Source of the DNA: Clostridia bacterium
GTDB taxonomy: Bacteria; Bacillota; Clostridia; Christensenellales; Aristaeellaceae
DNA length: 64,000 nt
Assembly (NCBI GenBank): GCA_017404985.1
Contig: JAFRBK010000052.1
Span: 62,001 to 126,000 of the forward strand
Direction of reading: 5' to 3'
Shown here one piece after another: positions 17,414-25,658 of this stretch. Under the pieces are notes generated by a model that saw only the letters and a program-made list of their open reading frames with translations, did not search any database and was not told the DNA's origin. Within the stretch, counting starts at the first letter, position 1; each line of letters begins with the position of its first letter. A program made the position numbers and the translations under genes.

Positions 17414-18805
17414 ATGACCAGCGAAGAACGGGCAAAGACATTAACCGTCGCCTACATCGGCGGCGGATCCCGGGGATGGGCCTGGGGATTTATGAAAGAT
17501 CTGGCCATGGACGCGGATTTATGCGGAACGATCCGCCTGTACGACATCGATCGGGCGGCCGCGGAGCGGAACAAAACCATCGGGGAAAAGATCAGCGTCC
17601 ATCCGGATGCGGTTTCTCACTGGGAATACGAAGTGAGCGGAAGCCTGAAGGAAGCACTGACCGGGGCCGATTTTGTGGTGATCTCTATTCTTCCGGCCAC
17701 CTTCGACGAGATGGAGAGCGACGTTCATCTGCCAGAACGGGTCGGGATCTGGCAGCCGGTGGGCGATACTGTAGGCGCGGGCGGATTTATGCGCGCCATG
17801 CGGACGATTCCGATGTTTGTGACGATCGCTGAGGCGATCCGGGACTATGCCCCGGAGGCGTGGGTGATCAACTACACCAACCCGATGAGCCTCTGCGTAC
17901 GGACCCTGTACGAAGTATTCCCGGGAATCAAGGCTTTCGGATGCTGCCATGAGGTGTTCGGAACGCAGAAGCTGCTCTGCTTCATGCTCAAATCCGAGCT
18001 GGGGATCGAGGGCGTGAAGCGGCAGGAACTGTATACCACCGTGACCGGTATCAACCATTTCACCTGGATAACCCGGGCCAGCTGGAAGGGGATGGACCTG
18101 ATGCCCCTGTACGCGGCGTTTGCGGACAAGTATGCTGAATCCGGCTATACGGAGGGACAGGACGACAACTGGATGAACAACATGTTCGCCTGCGCACACC
18201 GGGTGAAAATGGACCTGTTCCGCCGTTACGGCGCCATCGCCGCCGCCGGTGACCGGCATCTGGCGGAGTTTATGGCGCCCTGGTACACAAAGGATCCGGA
18301 GACCGTAAAGGAATGGATGTTCTCGCTGACGACGGTTGCCTGGCGCAAGGAAGACCTGAAGAAGCGTCTGAAGCATTCCGATGACCTGATCAGCGGGGTC
18401 GAGGCCATTGAACTGAAGGGATCCGGCGAGGAAGGCCACCTGCTGCTGAAGGCCATCCTGGGACTGGGAGACCTGACTTCCAATGTGAATGTTCCCAACC
18501 GGGGACAGGTGGCCAATCTGCCGCTGGGCGCCGTTGTGGAAACGAACGCGCTGTTCGGACGGGACCGGATTGAGCCGGTGCTTGCCGGACCGATTCCCGG
18601 GAATATCCTGCCGCTGGTGGCCCGCCATGTGCATAACCAGGAGAATACCCTGCGGGCCGCGATGGCTTGCGACCGGAAACTGGGCTTCACCACATTCATG
18701 AATGACCCACAGCTGGCTGCAGTGACGCTGAAAGACGGGCAGAAGCTGTTTGACGACATGCTGGAAAACCAGCGGGCCTATCTGCCGAAAGCCTGGTTCC
18801 AATAA
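17414..18805 (+). CDS. GH4 family glycosidase, CHEV-type (probable alpha-galacturonidase, LplD-like)
   Basis: A 463-residue NAD- and Mn-dependent glycoside hydrolase family 4 enzyme. N-terminal Rossmann loop VAYIGGGSRGW (about 10-20), NYTNPMSLC (about 155-163), the metal/active-site motif GCCHEVFG (about 176-183) and GINHFTW (about 214-220). The CHEV tetrad is the signature described for GH4 alpha-galacturonidases (LplD group), as opposed to CHSV in alpha-galactosidases, so the substrate is probably a galacturonic acid glycoside from pectin. No transporter or pectin gene is adjacent. The gene is monocistronic, ending in a strong terminator at 18836. Function is inferred from the motif and not proven. 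Confidence 0.88.
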   Translation: MTSEERAKTLTVAYIGGGSRGWAWGFMKDLAMDADLCGTIRLYDIDRAAAERNKTIGEKISVHPDAVSHWEYEVSGSLKEALTGADFVVISILPATFDEMESDVHLPERVGIWQPVGDTVGAGGFMRAMRTIPMFVTIAEAIRDYAPEAWVINYTNPMSLCVRTLYEVFPGIKAFGCCHEVFGTQKLLCFMLKSELGIEGVKRQELYTTVTGINHFTWITRASWKGMDLMPLYAAFADKYAESGYTEGQDDNWMNNMFACAHRVKMDLFRRYGAIAAAGDRHLAEFMAPWYTKDPETVKEWMFSLTTVAWRKEDLKKRLKHSDDLISGVEAIELKGSGEEGHLLLKAILGLGDLTSNVNVPNRGQVANLPLGAVVETNALFGRDRIEPVLAGPIPGNILPLVARHVHNQENTLRAAMACDRKLGFTTFMNDPQLAAVTLKDGQKLFDDMLENQRAYLPKAWFQ

Positions 18806-18835
18806 AAGGCAGCCAATCGCCCGCAAAACGAAGAA

Positions 18836-18865
18836 AACGGATTCCGGAAGCTTCCGGAATCCGTT
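18836..18865. terminator. strong bidirectional terminator between GH4 gene and feo operon
   Basis: A perfect palindrome centred between 18850 and 18851: AACGGATTCCGGAAG and its complement. It is flanked by a T-run on the plus side (six T at 18864-18869) and A-run on the other, so it can end both the plus-strand GH4 transcript and the minus-strand feo transcript. Confidence 0.85.
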
Positions 18866-18886
18866 TTTTCAGGCATGAAGGGCGGC

Positions 18887-19048
18887 TCAGGGGCAGGAAC
18901 CGCCATGGCAGGAACAGCCGGAGCAGCCTGGACAACCGGAACAGCCGCAGCTGCAGCCGCCGGATTTTTTGACTTTGCGGACCCGGCGGAGGGCCAGGAA
19001 CACGAGGGCCAGGACCGCCAGAAGAATCAGAATATCAAAAATATTCAT
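18887..19048 (-). CDS. FeoB-associated Cys-rich membrane protein
   Basis: A 53-residue protein: short N-terminus, one membrane helix (ILILLAVLALVFLAL, about 6-20), a basic stop-transfer patch (RRVRKVKK), then a tail with nine cysteines in GCSCGCSGCPGCSGC-type spacing. This matches the small FeoB-associated Cys-rich proteins seen after feoB in many anaerobes. They are thought to help Fe(II) uptake or bind iron at the membrane; exact role unproven. GAGGAGG sits 7 bases before the ATG. It lies 46 bases downstream of feoAB on the same strand. Confidence 0.88.
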   Translation of the reverse strand: MNIFDILILLAVLALVFLALRRVRKVKKSGGCSCGCSGCPGCSGCSCHGGSCP

Positions 19049-19094
19049 ATTGCCGCCTCCTCATCAAACAACCTGCCGGCTTTGCTCCCGGGAA

Positions 19095-21455
19095 TCAAAG
19101 GCCCAGGGCGGAGCCAAGCTGATAAACCACGAGGGAAACCAGCCAGGCGAGAGCGCACTGGCCGAAGACAACGCCGAGGGCATATTTGCGGCCGAGCTCC
19201 CGGCGGACGGAGGCCACGGCAGCCACGCAGGGAGTATAGAGCAGGGAGAAGACCAGCATGACGCAGGCCGTCAGGGAGGGGAAAACAGCGGCGATTCCGC
19301 CCGGGAACATGCTCTCCAGGGAGGCAACCACGCTTTCCTTGGCCATAAAACCGCTGACCAGGCTGGTAATCAGCCGCCAGTCCCCAAGGCCGACCGGCCG
19401 GAAGACCGGCACCAGAAGCCCGGCCAGCGCGGCCAGGATGCTGTCCTGCGGATCCAGGACCAGATTCATCCGGAAGCTGCAGTGGCTCAGCAGCCAAACG
19501 ACCAGGGTGGCGACCAGAATGATGGAGAAGGCCCGCTGCAGGAAATCCTTGGCCTTTTCCCACAGGAGCTGAACCACATTGCGGGGGCTGGGGAGCCGGT
19601 AGTTCGGCAGTTCCATGACGAAGGGAACCGCCTCGCCCCGGAAGAGCGTTTTCTTATAAACCAGGGCGGCCAGAATGCCGAACACGATGCCCAGCAGATA
19701 GATGCAGGTGATGATCCACCAGGCATTGCCGGGGAAGAAGGCATCCACAAAGAAGCCATAAATCGGGAGCTTTGCGGTGCAGGACATAAAGGGCGTCAGC
19801 AGGATCGTCATCCGGCGGTCCCGCTCACTGGGCAGGGTGCGGGTGGACATGACGGCGGGCACCGTGCAGCCGAACCCGATCAACATGGAAACGATGCTGC
19901 GGCCGGAGAGACCGATTTTCCTGAGCAGCTTATCCATGAAGAACGCCACCCGGGCGATATAGCCGCTGTCCTCCAGAAGGGACAGGAAGAAGAAGAGCGT
20001 GACTACGATGGGCAGGAAACTCAGCACGCTGCCGACACCGGCGAAGAGGCCGTCAGAAACCAGGCTCTGGATCAGCGGATTGACTTCGGCCCGGACCATG
20101 GCGTCCCGCACCAGCGTATCCAGGGCGGAGATGCCCTGCTCCAGGAGATTCTGGAAGAAGGGGCCGATCAGGAAAAAGGTCAGGAAGAATACCGTAGCCA
20201 TGATCAGGATGAACATGGGGATGGCAGTGAACCGGCCGGTGAGCACCCGGTCGATCTTCCGGCTGCGCAGATGCTCCTGGCTTTCCCGGGGCTTGATGAC
20301 ACTGGTGTCGCAAACCTTGCGGATATAGTCAAAGCGCATTTCCGCCATGGCGGCGCTGCGGTCCAGGCCACGCTCCTTTTCCATCTGCAGGGCGATATGC
20401 TCCAGCATATCCCGCTCATTCTCATCCAGCGCCAGCTGCTTCAGAATGTGCGGGTCGCCCTCCAGCACCTTGGTGGCGGCGAAACGCAGGGGAAGGTCCG
20501 CCTGCCTGGCATGGTCCTCAATCAGGTGGGAGACGGCATGAATCGCCCGGTGGACCGCACCGCCGTGGTCATCGGCGCTGCAGAAATCCTGCATGGCGGG
20601 TTTTTCCTGATAGCGGGCGATATGTACCGCATGCTCCACCAGCTCATGAACGCCTTCGTTTTTACTGGCTGAAATCGGCACCACGGGCACGCCCAGCATC
20701 GCTTCCATGGCGTTGACATCCACTGTGCCGCCGTTGCCGGTCAGTTCGTCCATCATATTCAGGGCTACGACGACCGGAACATCCATTTCCAGCAGCTGCA
20801 TGGTCAGGTACAGGTTCCGTTCAATGTTGGTCGCATCCACGATATTGATGATTGCCTTCGGGTGATTCACGAGCACGAAGTCCCGACTGACCAGTTCCTC
20901 CCCGGAATAGGGGGACATGGAATAGATCCCGGGCAGGTCCGTGATGGAGGTGTTGGGCTGGCCGCGAATCGGGCCGTCCTTCCGGTCCACGGTGACGCCG
21001 GGGAAATTGCCAACATGCTGGTTGGCGCCGGTCAGCTGGTTAAACAGGGTGGTTTTGCCGCTGTTCTGGTTGCCGACCAGGGCGAAGGTCAGCTTTTCCG
21101 ACTCCGGGAGCGGCGTGCCGGTGCCTTTGGGGTGAAAACGGCCTTCCTCGCCGAGGCCCGGATGATGGACTGCGCTTTTTTCCCGGGAAGCGGATGGGCC
21201 CGGAAGCGGGCCGGTGGCCGGCTTCGAAGGGATCAGTACTGCTTCGATCTGTTTCGCGTCATCCCGGCGCAGGGTGAGATCATACCCTCGCAGGCGGAAC
21301 TCCATGGGATCTCCCAGCGGGGCGAGTTTGACCAGTGTAACTTTCACCCCGGGGATCAGCCCCATATCCAGAAAATGCTGCCGCAGGGCACCGCTGCCGC
21401 CAACAGTTTCAACACGGGCGGACTGGCCCGGCTTCAGGTCGTTCAGGTTCATCAT
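19095..21455 (-). CDS. feoB: ferrous iron transporter, FeoA-FeoB fusion
   Basis: A 786-residue protein with an N-terminal FeoA SH3-like domain (about 1-75, LKPGQSARVETVGGSGALRQHFLDMGLIPG) fused through a Pro/Ser linker to FeoB. The FeoB G domain starts about 125: G1 GNQNSGKTT, G2 GNFPGVTVD, G3 DLPGIYSM, G4 NMMD. Two Gate regions and about eight or more membrane helices follow (IGFGCTVPAVMSTRTL, YTPCVAAVASVRREL). It imports Fe(II), driven or gated by GTP. Start chosen at the first of two adjacent ATGs, with AAGGGAAG just upstream; the frame is open 33 codons further without a site. A 5' promoter is clear, and the Cys-rich partner follows. Confidence 0.95.
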   Translation of the reverse strand: MMNLNDLKPGQSARVETVGGSGALRQHFLDMGLIPGVKVTLVKLAPLGDPMEFRLRGYDLTLRRDDAKQIEAVLIPSKPATGPLPGPSASREKSAVHHPGLGEEGRFHPKGTGTPLPESEKLTFALVGNQNSGKTTLFNQLTGANQHVGNFPGVTVDRKDGPIRGQPNTSITDLPGIYSMSPYSGEELVSRDFVLVNHPKAIINIVDATNIERNLYLTMQLLEMDVPVVVALNMMDELTGNGGTVDVNAMEAMLGVPVVPISASKNEGVHELVEHAVHIARYQEKPAMQDFCSADDHGGAVHRAIHAVSHLIEDHARQADLPLRFAATKVLEGDPHILKQLALDENERDMLEHIALQMEKERGLDRSAAMAEMRFDYIRKVCDTSVIKPRESQEHLRSRKIDRVLTGRFTAIPMFILIMATVFFLTFFLIGPFFQNLLEQGISALDTLVRDAMVRAEVNPLIQSLVSDGLFAGVGSVLSFLPIVVTLFFFLSLLEDSGYIARVAFFMDKLLRKIGLSGRSIVSMLIGFGCTVPAVMSTRTLPSERDRRMTILLTPFMSCTAKLPIYGFFVDAFFPGNAWWIITCIYLLGIVFGILAALVYKKTLFRGEAVPFVMELPNYRLPSPRNVVQLLWEKAKDFLQRAFSIILVATLVVWLLSHCSFRMNLVLDPQDSILAALAGLLVPVFRPVGLGDWRLITSLVSGFMAKESVVASLESMFPGGIAAVFPSLTACVMLVFSLLYTPCVAAVASVRRELGRKYALGVVFGQCALAWLVSLVVYQLGSALGL

Positions 21456-21494
21456 TGCTTCCCTTCCGCTTCCTTTCTGGATGAAATCCGGCTT

Positions 21495-21523
21495 ATTATA
21501 TCCCAATTGGTTAGTCTTGTCTA
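21495..21523 (-). promoter_or_regulatory. promoter of the feoAB operon
   Basis: On the minus strand TAGACA (21523-21518), a 17-base spacer and consensus TATAAT (21500-21495), 40 bases before the feoAB ATG. The spacer (TTAGTCTTG and CCAATTGG on the plus strand) could hold an iron or manganese regulator site, but I see no clear Fur or DtxR consensus. Confidence 0.7.
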
Positions 21524-21610
21524 CTATTGACTTTTGTATTTTTGACCCTTGCAAAAAAGGCCATCATGCCGGCCGGAGGCCGCCCTCGGCGCGGGAAACG
21601 GGCGATGCGC

Positions 21611-21639
21611 TTGCAGGAAGGGAAGGAATATAGTAAAAT
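21611..21639 (+). promoter_or_regulatory. promoter of the esterase gene
   Basis: TTGCAG (21611-21616), a 17-base spacer and TAAAAT (21634-21639), about 56 bases before the ATG at 21696. It diverges from the feoAB promoter about 90 bases away. Confidence 0.55.
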
Positions 21640-21695
21640 ACAATTACACATTTGTACTGAAAACAAGTCTGGGACTGGACATTCAGGAGGAAACC

Positions 21696-23294
21696 ATGGG
21701 TATGAAACATAAGCCGGAGGTTCAGCTGCTGCCGGACGGGAGCCGGACCTGGGCAGCCCAGTTTGAATCATTCAGCGCACAGGCCTATGTGCCGGAAGAA
21801 GATCCCCGGGCAAATATGATTAATTACGGCTTTAAGGCGCCGTATCTGCTGGTCTTCGAAGAAGAGGAGACCGGGCTGGGGGAAAAGATCGAATTCGCGG
21901 AGCGTAGCGGGCTGGCCCGGATGGCGGCAAGTTTTTCCGGCAGCGTGGTTTTTATCCGCCCACTGAACGAAGGCGGATGGGAAACGGCGACGGAGGAACT
22001 ATTCACTGAACTGATTGCCGCTTCGGCCATCCGGCAGGATTACGAGGATGGCCTGGTGCGGGAGAGAAAACGGTTTACCGGCGAGATGGGGGACTGGCAG
22101 ATCCGGGGCGCTATTTTCCGGACCTTCCTGTTCGGCTTTGGCGCGAGCGCCGACTATATTGCCCGCTGCTGCATGAAAACGCTGCAGGGCCAGTATCTGT
22201 GGGGCCCGGGAGAGATTACGCCGACGGCGGTCATTCTGGAGAACCTGAGCACGGTTCCCACGCCGGAGCGCCGTGATATTCCAGTGGTATCCGTGAACAA
22301 TTCCCCGGAAATCAACCGTGCCCTGGAAGCTTCCTGCGACCATTTCCGGATGTGTGAGCATGCGGATTATCCCGAAATGTTTACTTCCTTCCTGGGACGG
22401 TACAAGCGCTGGTGCGGCGTGCTGGAACAGGAGGAAGACCTGGCAGCGCTGGGCATGGCGGAAGACGACCTCGTGATGACAGTCCGAACCTCAGAGGACA
22501 ACCGGGGAGATTTCACCGGCACCAAAGAGCATCAGACAGGCATGGTGGTCTGGTACCGCCATGAGCTGCGGGACCAGGGGCCGATGCCGCTGGTGCTGGC
22601 CTTCCACGGCGGCGGCGACTCCGCCTTCCACATCGGCTGGGTGTCCGGCTGGTGGCGCGTGGCGATGCGGAACGACTTCCTGCTGGCGGCGGTGGACAAC
22701 CATCTGAACTGCTCCGCCACGGAGATTCAGGATATCATCCGCCAGCTCAGGGAACAGTATCCGATTGACGAAACCAGAATCTATGCCACCGGCTTTTCCA
22801 TGGGAGGCTGCAAAACCTGGGACCTGTACCAGGAATACCCGGCGACCTTTGCGGCGCTGGCGCCGATGGACGCCACCTTTGAAGTGGGGAAAAACCAGTG
22901 GGGCGAGTATACGGACAAGCTGATTAACCGGATGGTGCCGGTACCTGTGTTCTATGCAGCCGGGGAAAAGACCCCTCTGCCGGAGCTACCGTGCCAGGCG
23001 GAAAAGTGCCTGGACCGGATTGCCTACGTATTCGGCGTAAACCAGGTCAAAAAGCCTTTTACAGCCGTTTTCGCGGAAAAAGACCAGTGGGAGGATCCGC
23101 TGTGGGGCATGGCGGCAGACCGGGTGAAGGAAATTCAGGATCCCTCACGGGGAAGCGTGCTGAGGCTGCATGAGTACGACAGCACGGATGGCAGGTGCAA
23201 AACGGTGCTGGCGGATATCAGCGGGCAGGGACATGAGTGCCGGGAGCACACGTGCGAGCACGCCTGGCAGTTTATGAGCCAGTTCCATCGATAA
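21696..23294 (+). CDS. alpha/beta-hydrolase esterase (PHB depolymerase / CE1-like)
   Basis: A 532-residue cytosolic protein without a signal peptide. The C-terminal half (about 260-520) is an alpha/beta-hydrolase: oxyanion strand VLAFHGGGDS (about 298), nucleophile elbow ATGFSMGGCKT (about 364-374) and a late His in ISGQGHECREHTCEHAW (about 508-524). This resembles esterases of the polyhydroxybutyrate-depolymerase/feruloyl-esterase clan, here probably acting on a small ester. The N-terminal 200 residues match nothing I recognise and may be a lid or binding domain. AGGAGG lies 5 bases before the ATG. Monocistronic; terminator follows. Confidence 0.78.
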   Translation: MGMKHKPEVQLLPDGSRTWAAQFESFSAQAYVPEEDPRANMINYGFKAPYLLVFEEEETGLGEKIEFAERSGLARMAASFSGSVVFIRPLNEGGWETATEELFTELIAASAIRQDYEDGLVRERKRFTGEMGDWQIRGAIFRTFLFGFGASADYIARCCMKTLQGQYLWGPGEITPTAVILENLSTVPTPERRDIPVVSVNNSPEINRALEASCDHFRMCEHADYPEMFTSFLGRYKRWCGVLEQEEDLAALGMAEDDLVMTVRTSEDNRGDFTGTKEHQTGMVVWYRHELRDQGPMPLVLAFHGGGDSAFHIGWVSGWWRVAMRNDFLLAAVDNHLNCSATEIQDIIRQLREQYPIDETRIYATGFSMGGCKTWDLYQEYPATFAALAPMDATFEVGKNQWGEYTDKLINRMVPVPVFYAAGEKTPLPELPCQAEKCLDRIAYVFGVNQVKKPFTAVFAEKDQWEDPLWGMAADRVKEIQDPSRGSVLRLHEYDSTDGRCKTVLADISGQGHECREHTCEHAWQFMSQFHR

Positions 23295-23302
23295 ATGAAA
23301 AC

Positions 23303-23342
23303 AAAACAGCCCGGAAACCGCAGCAGGTTTCCGGGCTGTTTT
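23303..23342. terminator. bidirectional terminator between esterase and Lgt-like gene
   Basis: AAAACAGCCCGGAAACC (23303-23319) and its perfect complement (23326-23342) with a 6-base loop form a 17-bp stem bordered by A/T runs on both sides, serving the convergent genes. Confidence 0.85.
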
Positions 23343-23349
23343 GTTTACG

Positions 23350-24444
23350 TCACAGGCATGGCTGCTCAGGATGCTCGCGGCCCATGTTCATGGAGAGGAC
23401 AGCGCCCATCGCGGTGACGGCATAGGCCATGATGGCATAGAGGACGAGAGAATCCGAGTTCCATTCGCCGAGAAAATGCAGAAGCGCCAGCAGGACGCCG
23501 CAGAGAATCATCAGCCCGCCGGGCAGTTTCCCGGCCTGGCCGCGCATCGCGCAGGCGAGGGCCGCGAAACTGACGGCGGAAGCCAGCACACAGATCCGCA
23601 TCCATACGTCAAAGCGGGGCTTGTCAAAGGCGAACTCAGCACAGACCACCGTCAGGGCGGCCAGGGTCATCGTCAGGAAAGACAGGATGACCTGCGCTTT
23701 TCCGGGCTTATGGCGAACCACCAGCAGCACCAACAGCACCACCAGGGAGACGAGGGCCGCCACCTGGGAAAACCGGACAAAACTGTTAAAGGTGCAGACA
23801 TACTCATCCCGCCGGAACTGCTCCAGCAGCATCTGGGTCGTGCCCAGAAGCGTGACGAAGACAGCGGTGACTTCCCCGCGGCGGGCCCGGCGGCCCAGAG
23901 AAAGCAGGACAGCGAGAATGACGAGGGCAGCCACAGCCTCCCAGAACCAGACGGCATAGGACCATTCCACCCAGTCCTCTTCCTGATAGGTGATATAGGC
24001 CAGGGGGAAGAATTTCGCTTTGTCCGGCTCCACGCCGATGCCGTAACCGGCACCGGAGAAGTATTCCGCCAGGCGGCCGAACAGGAGGGCAGCGGCGGCA
24101 CCGGGGGCCAGCGCATCCGTGATTTCCGCCAGGGGAAGCTTCAGCACACGGGAATAAATCCAGGCGGCCAGAAAACCGCCGATGACAGCGCCGTAAAGGG
24201 TGTAGCCGCCCCGCCAGAGCTCCAGGAACTGCATCAACGGAGATTCGGCATCCTCCATGTTAAACAGGCTCCAGAACCAATGGCCGAAGAGAATGGCGAA
24301 GAGAAGCACTGCCGGCAGCGCGGGACGGACAGCCTTTTTCCGGGCGGCCAGAAGGACGCCCACCAGCGCGCCAGCGAACATGAGCAGGCTGTAAGGGGTT
24401 ACCAGCAGCGGCCCCAGGGCCAGAATCGGTTCCCTCGAATCCAT
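23350..24444 (-). CDS. prolipoprotein diacylglyceryl transferase (Lgt)-like membrane protein, divergent
   Basis: A 364-residue polytopic protein of the Lgt fold. Recognisable are GGYTLYGAVIGG (about 78-89), matching the GGLxFHGGLIGG motif of Lgt, FGRLAEYFSGAGYG (about 121-134), matching GRxGNFxNGELYG, and LLEQFRRDE (about 210), matching VEFFRxPD. Two residues needed in E. coli Lgt differ: the His of the first motif is Tyr, and the Arg of the GxxRFxxE motif is Gln (TTQMLLE). The C-terminus has three to four extra helices. It is either a highly diverged Lgt or a paralogue with another job. AGGAG lies about 10 bases before the ATG; the phosphodiester glycosidase gene is 21 bases upstream, probably in one transcript. 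Confidence 0.75.
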   Translation of the reverse strand: MDSREPILALGPLLVTPYSLLMFAGALVGVLLAARKKAVRPALPAVLLFAILFGHWFWSLFNMEDAESPLMQFLELWRGGYTLYGAVIGGFLAAWIYSRVLKLPLAEITDALAPGAAAALLFGRLAEYFSGAGYGIGVEPDKAKFFPLAYITYQEEDWVEWSYAVWFWEAVAALVILAVLLSLGRRARRGEVTAVFVTLLGTTQMLLEQFRRDEYVCTFNSFVRFSQVAALVSLVVLLVLLVVRHKPGKAQVILSFLTMTLAALTVVCAEFAFDKPRFDVWMRICVLASAVSFAALACAMRGQAGKLPGGLMILCGVLLALLHFLGEWNSDSLVLYAIMAYAVTAMGAVLSMNMGREHPEQPCL

Positions 24445-24465
24445 AACAATACGCTCCTTTTCCGA

Positions 24466-25572
24466 TCAGGGCTCTGCGGTGACGAAATAAATCATATCGC
24501 CGATGGCGCGGTTGCTCTTGCCGCCGTTGCCCAGGGCATTGAGCCGGTCTGTGCCCAGCACCAGCGCGGCGGAGGAACCGCCGTCGAGGTTAAAGGCCTG
24601 CAAGGCGCCCATATCCCAGGCCATGCGGGCCATCTGATCGGTGGAGAAGCCGCCGCCTTCGGACTGCTCTGGGCCTTCGGCAGTGATGATCAGATAGCTC
24701 AGGGGGCCCATCTGGCAGAGGGTGGTACGCTGGGTTTGCTTGAAGGAGCCGATCTGGCGGACCAGGGTGTCGTCCACCTCTGTGCCTTTCTGCTTGCTGT
24801 ATCCGGGAGAGGTGTTCAGATGGACCAGCTCGCCGTCAATGACCAGCGCCGGCCCGAAGACAAAGCTGTTGACAATATTATCCGCAAAATCCGAAGAAGC
24901 GACCGTTTCCTTTTTGGCATGGCGGAGGATATGGAAATCCCCGGCGGTATCAATAAAGAGGCCGTCATAATAGCCGTAGTCCACATTGCGCTTCAGGACA
25001 CCGTTGCGGTAAATGACGCCGCGGCCCTGCTTCTCCTTGGCTTTGAACCAGTCGCCGTTGATGGCCAGGACGGACTTGACCCGCCCGGCCCGGTCCTTGA
25101 CGGAGGCTTCGCCGCCGAAGGTTTCCGTGCGCAGCTGGGAAGGGTCCGCAATCTGGACAAAGGTAAAGAAAACCTTGGTGTTCATGATGGTCCGGGTTTC
25201 GATCCGGACGGAGATCGTGCTGTCCGTATAGCCGGCATGGTCCGGCAGGAAGGCGCCGCTGTGCGGGGCATAGGGCGCGGGGATCGCAACGTTCTTCTTG
25301 CTTTCGCCTACCGGCAACGGATCCGGATTCGGATTGGCCAGATCCACCGGAACATATTCCGGCAGATCCTCCTTTGTCCATCCGATCGGGTGGCCGTCGT
25401 CGGTCATGAGGGATTCCCCGGCGGGCTCCTCCATCACGATTTCCTCGATGTCCGTATCCGAATCGCTGCCCTCGGCATAGGCATCCAGGGCGCCGGAAGG
25501 GATGATAAAGGGAATCAGCAGCAGAAGAATGACCAGGGGAATCAGCCAGAGCAGTTTGCTTTTATTGTGCAT
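24466..25572 (-). CDS. secreted/membrane-anchored phosphodiester glycosidase family protein (NAGPA domain)
   Basis: A 368-residue protein with an N-terminal membrane anchor or uncleaved signal (KLLWLIPLVILLLLIPFII, about 6-24), an acidic linker, and a NAGPA/DUF2233 phosphodiester glycosidase domain (about 110-365). Family motifs: SVLAINGDWF (about 168), FVFGPALVIDGE (about 243), a substrate loop TEGPEQSEGGGFS, and the terminal AFNLDGGSSAALVL (about 335-348). Related bacterial enzymes trim sugar-phosphodiester bonds in envelope polymers; a cell-wall polymer role is inferred. GGAGG lies about 9 bases before the ATG. Confidence 0.86.
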   Translation of the reverse strand: MHNKSKLLWLIPLVILLLLIPFIIPSGALDAYAEGSDSDTDIEEIVMEEPAGESLMTDDGHPIGWTKEDLPEYVPVDLANPNPDPLPVGESKKNVAIPAPYAPHSGAFLPDHAGYTDSTISVRIETRTIMNTKVFFTFVQIADPSQLRTETFGGEASVKDRAGRVKSVLAINGDWFKAKEKQGRGVIYRNGVLKRNVDYGYYDGLFIDTAGDFHILRHAKKETVASSDFADNIVNSFVFGPALVIDGELVHLNTSPGYSKQKGTEVDDTLVRQIGSFKQTQRTTLCQMGPLSYLIITAEGPEQSEGGGFSTDQMARMAWDMGALQAFNLDGGSSAALVLGTDRLNALGNGGKSNRAIGDMIYFVTAEP

Positions 25573-25629
25573 GCGGTTGCCTCCGAAATCAGTGCTTTTC
25601 CGACAATATCAGGGAAAAAAGCCGGGAAA

Positions 25630-25658
25630 ATGGTATCATGCGGCCCGGAAAAAGTCAA
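25630..25658 (-). promoter_or_regulatory. candidate promoter for the phosphodiester glycosidase-lgt-like pair
   Basis: On the minus strand TTGACT (25658-25653), 17 bases, then TACCAT (25635-25630), preceded by TGA. The -35 overlaps the stop of the MutS-like gene, so the pair may be transcribed both from here and by read-through. Confidence 0.45.

Noticed and set aside
21495-21540. Fur or DtxR operator in the feoAB promoter
   Set aside because: TTAGTCTTGTCTA and CCAATTGG have partial symmetry, but neither fits a consensus well enough to call.
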